A program made the position numbers and the translations under genes. This document shows positions 1 to 4,704 of a DNA stretch of 6,960 nucleotides, piece by piece (position 1 is the first letter of the stretch; each line of letters starts with the position of its first letter). Source of the stretch: Deferribacteraceae bacterium (lineage in GTDB: Bacteria > Chrysiogenota > Deferribacteres > Deferribacterales > JAISNW01); the NCBI GenBank assembly GCA_031278965.1, contig JAITJJ010000209.1, forward strand, positions 1-6,960, in the 5' to 3' direction. The notes under the pieces were generated by a model, which saw nothing but the letters and a program-made list of their open reading frames with translations, was not told the origin of the DNA and searched no databases.

Positions 1-49
1 TAAATATTTTTTCTTTACAAAATTAACATGACTATAGATATATAACACT

Positions 50-77
50 ATTATATAAGTTTAATTTTTATATACAA
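50..77 (-). promoter_or_regulatory. Candidate leftward promoter in AT-rich segment
   Basis: On the minus strand TTGTAT (77-72), a 16-base spacer and a perfect TATAAT (55-50) suggest a promoter for a gene beyond the left edge. The surrounding 70 bases are very AT-rich, so a match by chance is quite possible. No start codon with a good ribosome binding site is visible before the window ends. Apart from this and the entries at 71-187, I see nothing in bases 1-218. Confidence 0.35.
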
Positions 78-187
78 TGGCTTGGCGTTTTGCTCCACAC
101 GGTATAACTTTCAAGAAAACTATCCCATCTTTGCATTAGCGCTTCAAGCGGAGTTAACGCAAATTCGCCCCTGTATAGAGGGAAATT
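71..187 (-). pseudogene. Possible coding remnant downstream of the radical SAM gene
   Basis: A 39-codon open frame without a proper start follows the radical SAM gene and ends at the TAA at 70-68. It reads like protein (for example LTPLEALMQRWDSFLESY), and its base composition matches coding DNA, while bases 1-70 are strongly AT-rich. Another minus frame is open from inside the radical SAM 3' end to about 158 and reads LVIPEFLEKGFKISLY beyond the stop; joining the two needs a frameshift near 165-170. This could be a decayed gene end or chance. I do not recognise the family. Confidence 0.22.
133..160 (-). other. Imperfect hairpin after the radical SAM gene
   Basis: On the minus strand GCGTTA (160-155) can pair with TAATGC (138-133) with one G-T wobble, enclosing CGCT-TGA-AGCG as an inner stem with a 4/1 bulge. 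No T-run follows, so it is not a standard terminator; it might be a 3'-end structure of the operon transcript. Confidence 0.22.
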
Positions 188-218
188 TTAAAGCCTTTTT
201 CTAAAAACTCTGGAATAA

Positions 219-1544
219 CTAAATATCTTCCAGAGAGAAGCTCTCCGTATCGGTCATATCCACCGCCACTTCCCTTAAACAGAATTTCCCGTTCCCAATG
301 GGATCAAGAATTACGGATGAAATGCCGATAAGCATATCCTCGCCTTTAAGGGAGCTTATTTCGGCTATTGGGAAAGAGATAACACCATCCGGCGCATTGT
401 AATTATAGTGCCTTACACCGTTTCTATTAAGGATTTCCCTTACTTTAGCAGCATCTTCACCGTAAGCCTTTGCCATTTTTATAAAAAAATCTTTTCCCGA
501 AAGATATTCCATTCCGGTTAATTTCACCCTGCTGTTATGCTGCCATATCTGCGCCGTCAATTTGTTCTCCAATGAGCAGTAGTGCGCCCCGTATGAATAG
601 TTTTTCTCCGCGATATACTTCAAAAGTTTCAAGGCTGAAATCTCGCTTTCAGCTATGGGAACCCCGCCGGCATATGTGTAATCATAAAGAATTTTATAGG
701 GGCGCTTCGTGATTTTATATCCGCTTTCCTTAAACTCATCAATATGCACCCAGGGAAAGAGAAATTCCAGAATATTTATCCCAAAAATCCTTATCTCCTC
801 AAATCTGTCCGCCAAGTGCTTCATGGCATCAAGTTTATCCGGTTCTACAGGCATCTCCACCATTGCCCGCGGGATATGATTTACAGCAGAAGATAGGTGG
901 GAGAGGGCTTTTTGGAGCTTTTCCTCATCATCAAGTTTCAAGCCGAAACGGATCTCGTCAAGCCCCGCTTTTGCAAGTTTGCTCAAAACTTCTTCCGTAG
1001 CAAGATCCCCGTTAGTATAGATACGAATATTGGTCTGTTTTACCTTGCTTTTAACATATCTTATAAACTCAAGGCACTTGTCGAGGTATAGGAGAGGCTC
1101 CCCTCCGGTGATCGCCACTGTGTGCAACCCGCCGGTTTTTTTTCTGCTTTTTTCATAAAGCTCTATGATATTGTTGACACGGGTTTTCCCCTCCGCATAA
1201 TCAAACTGGTTTTTGTTGGCGCAAAAGAAGCAATCCCTATTGCATTTCAAGGTTAGGATAAAAGTATTTGTATGCTCCCCTTTATGGCAGTCAATACAGG
1301 CGCCGGAAATTTTATCTCCCCACAGGAGGCTTCTGCCGTGATTGCGAACTTTTACGCCCAGCGTTACAAGCGCCTCTAAAATTTCCGATCGCTCCGCGGA
1401 ATAATCGCTCTCCGCTATAGGCAAGCCAAAACCGCGGAAATTGTCCATGAAATCTTCATACATTTTTATATAATGCCCGGCATCTTTGCGAAACCTTGCA
1501 TTTTTTATATCTTGTATATTGTCGGATGTAACCGTCTTAATCAT
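219..1544 (-). CDS. Radical SAM protein, COG2108-like
   Basis: This 441-residue radical SAM enzyme carries the [4Fe-4S]-binding motif CNRDCFFC (Cys101, Cys105, Cys108) and the SAM-binding ITGGEPLL (145-152). A barrel follows, with IRIYTNGD (173-180) and AGLDEIRFGLKL (193-204). A second cysteine pair, GACIDCHKG with Cys83 and Cys86, sits just before the cluster motif; YGAHYCSLENK (Cys323) and a late Cys422 could add ligands. The overall pattern (ACxxC, CNRxCFFC, TGGEPLL, the VPIAESE region, HYCSLENK) resembles the group I remember as COG2108, annotated as related to pyruvate formate-lyase activating enzyme; its substrate is not known to me. The ATG at 1544 has GGGGGA a few bases upstream. It follows the TorD-like chaperone by 27 bases and shares its promoter, so a role in maturing or modifying a respiratory redox enzyme is an inference. 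The C-terminus ends in frame at 219 without obvious truncation. Confidence 0.88.
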   Translation of the reverse strand: MIKTVTSDNIQDIKNARFRKDAGHYIKMYEDFMDNFRGFGLPIAESDYSAERSEILEALVTLGVKVRNHGRSLLWGDKISGACIDCHKGEHTNTFILTLKCNRDCFFCANKNQFDYAEGKTRVNNIIELYEKSRKKTGGLHTVAITGGEPLLYLDKCLEFIRYVKSKVKQTNIRIYTNGDLATEEVLSKLAKAGLDEIRFGLKLDDEEKLQKALSHLSSAVNHIPRAMVEMPVEPDKLDAMKHLADRFEEIRIFGINILEFLFPWVHIDEFKESGYKITKRPYKILYDYTYAGGVPIAESEISALKLLKYIAEKNYSYGAHYCSLENKLTAQIWQHNSRVKLTGMEYLSGKDFFIKMAKAYGEDAAKVREILNRNGVRHYNYNAPDGVISFPIAEISSLKGEDMLIGISSVILDPIGNGKFCLREVAVDMTDTESFSLEDI

Positions 1545-1571
1545 TGTTCCCCCAATAAGAGTGAAGGAGTA

Positions 1572-2264
1572 TCAGTCAGGTTGAAGACAGGTTTCAAGGA
1601 AAAGGGCGTCTTCCCGTAAAAATGTCAGCAGCAAAACCCCCAACGGGTAATACAGCCGTTCGCCCTCTTTATATTTCTTAAAACCGCCGACAAATTGAGC
1701 AACCCATCTGTTCAGATGCTTTTTTATAAATTCACTCTGAACGTTAACATATTCGTCCGCTTTTTCCTCGTCCCCGTTTCTTAAGAGCTCCGCTGTTCTG
1801 CTTGCCATAAAAGAAAGGAACGCCAGTTCCACGGAGATGAAATCCTCATTCTCATTATGGGCAGTATTCTTTGGCATACGATATTTCCTATAAATGGCAA
1901 GCACCTCGTCTCTAGCATCCTGCATATTCAGTTTTTCAACGGAAGTGTAATAAGACTCCGTAGTCGGAACAGAATCCGTAAGACAGAGAACCCGTGTATA
2001 ATTTCTTAAAATTTCAAGATCATACTCCGCCAAATCCTCACCGGAAAGTTCCTTTCTCTCCGAAAGAAGAGCCTTTACTTTGGCAAAAGCGTCTTCAAAA
2101 GCCCCGTCACGTTCTTCCACTATTACTTCTATGCTGGAGAGCACATGCGAAAGCATGTCATACATAGCTTCGTCCGGTCCGAAAAGGAAAAAGCGGGAAA
2201 AAGAGTTGTAAAGGGCATCCCTGCCTGCATGAACATCGGCAAACCCGTTTAATTCAGATGTCAT
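1572..2264 (-). CDS. TorD/DmsD/NarJ-family molybdoenzyme chaperone
   Basis: This is a 230-residue all-helical protein of the TorD-like redox-enzyme maturation chaperones. These cytoplasmic proteins bind the precursor or signal peptide of molybdopterin oxidoreductases and hold it until cofactor insertion and Tat export. Family traits visible are an N-terminal helix like RDALYNSFSRFFLFGPDE (15-32), the central segment NYTRVLC then VPTTESYYTS (88-108, with the Glu-Ser-x-Tyr core), the acidic NENEDFISVELAFLSFM (137-153), and QSEFIKKHLNRWVAQF (176-191), which corresponds to the family's Q..F...HL..W signature. Length is usual for the family. The ATG at 2264 has AAGAGG five bases upstream and a promoter immediately before. 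The next gene, a radical SAM protein, starts 27 bases after the stop, so the two form an operon. Which molybdoenzyme it serves cannot be told, since none is in the window. The subfamily (TorD, DmsD or NarJ) is also unresolved. Confidence 0.85.
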   Translation of the reverse strand: MTSELNGFADVHAGRDALYNSFSRFFLFGPDEAMYDMLSHVLSSIEVIVEERDGAFEDAFAKVKALLSERKELSGEDLAEYDLEILRNYTRVLCLTDSVPTTESYYTSVEKLNMQDARDEVLAIYRKYRMPKNTAHNENEDFISVELAFLSFMASRTAELLRNGDEEKADEYVNVQSEFIKKHLNRWVAQFVGGFKKYKEGERLYYPLGVLLLTFLREDALFLETCLQPD

Positions 2265-2293
2265 TGTCGCCTCTTAAATATTTTTTCTGACGT

Positions 2294-2322
2294 ATTGTAA
2301 GGGAATATCCATACTAAAGCAA
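2294..2322 (-). promoter_or_regulatory. Sigma-70-type promoter for the chaperone/radical SAM operon
   Basis: On the minus strand TTGCTT (-35, 2322-2317) is followed by a 17-base spacer and TACAAT (-10, 2299-2294). Both hexamers are close to consensus and the spacing is ideal. Transcription would start near 2287, leaving a leader of about 22 bases before the ATG at 2264, with AAGAGG (2275-2270) as ribosome binding site. It sits directly after the candidate terminator, marking a new transcription unit. Confidence 0.7.
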
Positions 2323-2367
2323 CCGGAAAAACCGAAGAGGGGGGGGCACTTTTTCGGCAGTCCGGTT
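2321..2367 (-). terminator. Candidate intrinsic terminator after the ArsC-like gene
   Basis: Read on the minus strand, CCGAA (2357-2353) pairs with TTCGG (2336-2332) and is followed at once by five T residues (2331-2327), the layout of an intrinsic terminator. The loop is large and holds a run of eight C. A second, outer 7-bp arm pair, AACCGGA (2367-2361) with TCCGGTT (2327-2321), would extend the hairpin through a small internal loop. The core stem is short, so its efficiency is uncertain. The position, about 80 bases past the ArsC-like stop and just before the next promoter, supports a terminator. Confidence 0.55.
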
Positions 2368-2387
2368 TTCTCTATGAACGCGATAGG

Positions 2388-2407
2388 TGTCAACAAATAT
2401 TTTGACA
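2388..2407. repeat. Perfect 6-bp inverted repeat TGTCAA-N8-TTGACA
   Basis: TGTCAA at 2388-2393 and TTGACA at 2402-2407 form a perfect dyad around an 8-base AT-rich centre. It lies between the ArsC-like gene stop and the torD-like gene promoter. It could be a regulator binding site or a short 3' RNA hairpin; no T-run follows in either direction. Each arm looks like a -35 element, but neither has a -10 hexamer at the right distance. Confidence 0.5.
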
Positions 2408-2437
2408 TTTTTCAGAAAAATGGAAGTCAGCCTTAAT

Positions 2438-2788
2438 TTACCCCAATTTCCCTTCCCACTCTTCTTTTTTGAAGCCTACAAGCACAAACCCATCCCCTAT
2501 GAAAAGCGGTCTTTTCACAAGAAGCCCGTCAGTTGCAAGAAGTTTTAACGCTTCATCATGGCTCATAGCAGGGAGTTTGTCCTTAACATTAAGCGTTTTA
2601 TAGGCAATTCCGCTGGTGTTGAAAAAACGTTTGATTTCAAGACCGCTTTGGGCAAACCAGCTTTTTAGCTCGTCATACGTTGGTTTATCCTCTTTAATAT
2701 CACGGAATTCGTATTTTATATTCCGCTCATCAAGCCACTTGCGCGCCTTCTGGCAAGTGGTGCACCTGGGATAACATATAAAAATCAT
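2438..2788 (-). CDS. ArsC/Spx-family thioredoxin-fold protein
   Basis: This 116-residue protein belongs to the ArsC-related group with a thioredoxin fold (YusI/YffB-like, relatives of Spx and arsenate reductase). Visible features are the N-terminal beta strand MIFICYP, the redox motif RCTTCQK with Cys9 and Cys12, FNTSG at 57-61, YKTLNVKDKLP at 63-73, DGLLVKRPL at 87-95 with the conserved Arg-Pro pair (93-94), and VLVGFKKEEW at 102-111. The CxxC arrangement and lack of Spx-specific context make an RNA-polymerase-binding Spx role unlikely outside Firmicutes. Arsenate reductase activity is not supported, because no ars genes are nearby. A glutathione- or thiol-dependent reductase role is possible but unproven. 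The ATG at 2788 is preceded by AGGGAGG with a short 4-base spacer. It lies 102 bases after purE with no clear terminator between them, so it may be read through from the purine genes. Confidence 0.9.
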   Translation of the reverse strand: MIFICYPRCTTCQKARKWLDERNIKYEFRDIKEDKPTYDELKSWFAQSGLEIKRFFNTSGIAYKTLNVKDKLPAMSHDEALKLLATDGLLVKRPLFIGDGFVLVGFKKEEWEGKLG

Positions 2789-2890
2789 AAACCCTCCCTA
2801 TGAAATTCTTGAAAACTGAACCGCTGTTTCCATACAATTATGCGCTATGGATATGTCGCGAGGAAAGCATCCGCCGGGCTGTTATTTCGT

Positions 2891-3388
2891 CTATAGCTGA
2901 GCCTTCAGGCGTTCATTATCTCTTTCTATCTGCTCTCGCATTTCACTCCTGTAATTCTCAAGTTTATTAAACATCTCTTCGTCTTTAAGCGCTATTATCT
3001 GGCAGGCAAAAAGAGCGGCGTTTTTTGCCCCCGCCTTCCCTATTGCCATTACCGCCACAGGAATCCCTCCCGGCATCTGGACGGAGGATAGAAGGGCGTC
3101 CAAACCTGATAAGGCGGTGGCGGATATGGGAACCGCAATAACAGGAATATTGGTATGAGCCGCCGCAACTCCCGCAAGGTGTGCCGCCGCTCCCGCAAAA
3201 GCGATAATGGCGGCATACCCTTTCTCCTTTGCTCCCCTGCTCCAAGCCGCTGTGATATCCGGTGTTCTGTGGGCGCTTGAGACCACAACATCGCTTTCAA
3301 CTCCGAACTGTGTTAAAACATCCAAGGCAGTTTTAACAATATCCAGATCAGAGAGACTTCCCATTATAATTCCAACCTTATACGCCAT
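2891..3388 (-). CDS. purE: 5-(carboxyamino)imidazole ribonucleotide mutase (class I PurE)
   Basis: PurE converts N5-carboxyaminoimidazole ribonucleotide to 4-carboxy-5-aminoimidazole ribonucleotide in de novo purine synthesis. The 165-residue product has the normal bacterial length. Visible signatures are the phosphate-binding GSLSD at residues 10-14, the active-site SAHRTPD at 38-44 with the catalytic histidine at 40, AGAAAHLAGV at 65-74, the SGLDALLSSVQMPGGIPVA stretch at 94-112, and IGKAGAKNAA at 116-125. These fit class I, the form that uses PurK-made N5-CAIR; purK is not in this window. The C-terminal ~25 residues are a charged helix. The ATG at 3388-3386 has GGAGA six bases upstream (3395-3399) and gives the expected N-terminus. 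It lies 23 bases after purD, so both genes are probably on one transcript. Confidence 0.98.
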   Translation of the reverse strand: MAYKVGIIMGSLSDLDIVKTALDVLTQFGVESDVVVSSAHRTPDITAAWSRGAKEKGYAAIIAFAGAAAHLAGVAAAHTNIPVIAVPISATALSGLDALLSSVQMPGGIPVAVMAIGKAGAKNAALFACQIIALKDEEMFNKLENYRSEMREQIERDNERLKAQL

Positions 3389-3411
3389 AATATCTCTCCA
3401 AGGGGGAATAG

Positions 3412-4704
3412 CTATAATATCACTTTTCCTCTAATCCTTTTGCCTATATCTGTTCTGTAGTGAAGGGAATTAAAGTTAATCTTTTTAACCGCAGCATATG
3501 CTTTTGATATGGCATTATCAAGGTTCTCGGCTGCGGCAGTTACGGAGAGAACCCGTCCGGAATCGGTTTTTAATATATCCCCGTCCAAAAGCGTACCGGA
3601 ATGGATAACTTTTACTCCGTCCAATTCGGCAATATCTAACCCCGTTATCGGATATCCCTTCTTAAATGCACCCGGATACCCTCCGCTTGCCATTATTACG
3701 CAGATGGATGCGCCGTCTTTCCAGCGCACCGAAACATCTTTCAATCTGTTATGGACAACTCCTAAAAATATATCCGTAATATCCGTTTCAAGGCGTGCAA
3801 GTATCGCCTGTGTTTCAGGATCCCCAAAGCGGCAGTTATACTCCAAAACTTTAATGTTTAATCCCCCGTCCGCCTCTCTTTTTGTCATAAGCCCCGCATA
3901 GAGAACCCCTTTATATCTAATCCCTCTTTTAGCAAACTCCTTTATCACCGGGGTGATCACGATATCCGCCAGAGCGCGGTATTCCTCTTCCTTTAAAGTG
4001 TCCGCAGGGGAATACGCCCCCATCCCTCCGGTATTTGCGCCGGCATCCCCGTCAAAAACCGCCTTATGATCCTGCGCGGACGGGAGGGGAAGAACACTCT
4101 CGCCGTCCGTAAGCGCAAGGAGAGACACCTCGTCGCCCGTTAAAAATTCCTCTATCAATAATTCACAATCCCCAAAGAGTTTTTTTACAAGTATATCCTC
4201 CGCCGCTTTCCGAGCTTCCCCAAGGGTTCGCGCCACAGCAACCCCTTTCCCCCCCGCAAGTCCGTCAGCTTTAAGAACAATGGGGAGAGCGCTTTGCGAA
4301 AGATACTCCATCGCTTTTGCAATATCTGAAAAGCGTTTGTATTCAGCGGTTGGAATATCCGCCGCCTCCAGTATCTCTTTGGCAAAGAGCTTGCTTGCTT
4401 CAATACGCGCTGCTGCGGCAACAGGCCCGAAGATGGTCTGCCCTTCCCTTTCAAAGCGGTCAACTATCCCATCTGCCAGAGGTTTTTCCGGACCCACCAC
4501 TGTTAAATCCACACCGTTCTCTTTAGAGAACTTTAAGAGCCCCTCAATATCAGAGGGATCTATGGGGATATTCCGAGCCTTTCCCTCGCGGGCGGTGCCT
4601 CCGTTACCCGGTGCTGCAAAAATTTCCGATACTTTTTCAGAGGCGGAAAGCTTCCAAACTATGGCGTGCTCTCTCCCGCCGGAGCCCACTACAAGAACTC
4701 TCAT
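3412..4704 (-). CDS. purD: Phosphoribosylamine--glycine ligase (GAR synthetase)
   Basis: PurD joins glycine to 5-phosphoribosylamine using ATP to give glycinamide ribonucleotide, an early step of cytoplasmic de novo purine synthesis. The 430-residue product is a normal full length. Visible signatures are GSGGREHA at residues 7-14, APGNGGT at 31-37, GPEKPL at 71-76, FGP at 92-94, the ATP-grasp glycine-rich loop KADGLAGGKGV at 145-155, the long conserved segment 211-234 (starting QDHK and containing GANTGGMGAYSP), the metal-binding EYNCRFGDPETQ at 288-299, and YRTDIG at 416-421. The ATG at 4704-4702 begins at MRVLVVGSGG, exactly where the family starts. Its start overlaps the Sel1 gene stop in an ATGA junction, with a ribosome binding site inside the Sel1 gene, so the two are likely translationally coupled. 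purE follows after 23 bases. No truncation or missing key motif is seen. Confidence 0.98.
   Translation of the reverse strand: MRVLVVGSGGREHAIVWKLSASEKVSEIFAAPGNGGTAREGKARNIPIDPSDIEGLLKFSKENGVDLTVVGPEKPLADGIVDRFEREGQTIFGPVAAAARIEASKLFAKEILEAADIPTAEYKRFSDIAKAMEYLSQSALPIVLKADGLAGGKGVAVARTLGEARKAAEDILVKKLFGDCELLIEEFLTGDEVSLLALTDGESVLPLPSAQDHKAVFDGDAGANTGGMGAYSPADTLKEEEYRALADIVITPVIKEFAKRGIRYKGVLYAGLMTKREADGGLNIKVLEYNCRFGDPETQAILARLETDITDIFLGVVHNRLKDVSVRWKDGASICVIMASGGYPGAFKKGYPITGLDIAELDGVKVIHSGTLLDGDILKTDSGRVLSVTAAAENLDNAISKAYAAVKKINFNSLHYRTDIGKRIRGKVIL

Noticed and set aside
2388..2407. TTGACA arms of the dyad as -35 elements
   Set aside because: At 17 bases from either arm the hexamers read GAAAAC (minus) and AGTCAG (plus), neither like a -10 element.
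2438..2788. Naming the thioredoxin-fold protein arsC (arsenate reductase) or spx
   Set aside because: The CxxC layout and YusI-like motifs indicate the uncharacterised ArsC-related branch; no ars genes are nearby and the likely Gram-negative host argues against Spx function.
2789..2890. Promoter or terminator between purE and the ArsC-like gene
   Set aside because: A CATAAT hexamer lacks a credible -35, and the weak CCATA/TATGG stem has no T-run, so nothing can be supported here beyond the ribosome binding site.
3509..3901. 130-codon open frame on the plus strand
   Set aside because: Antisense to the C-terminal part of purD, with low-complexity Ser/Pro-rich content and no family resemblance.
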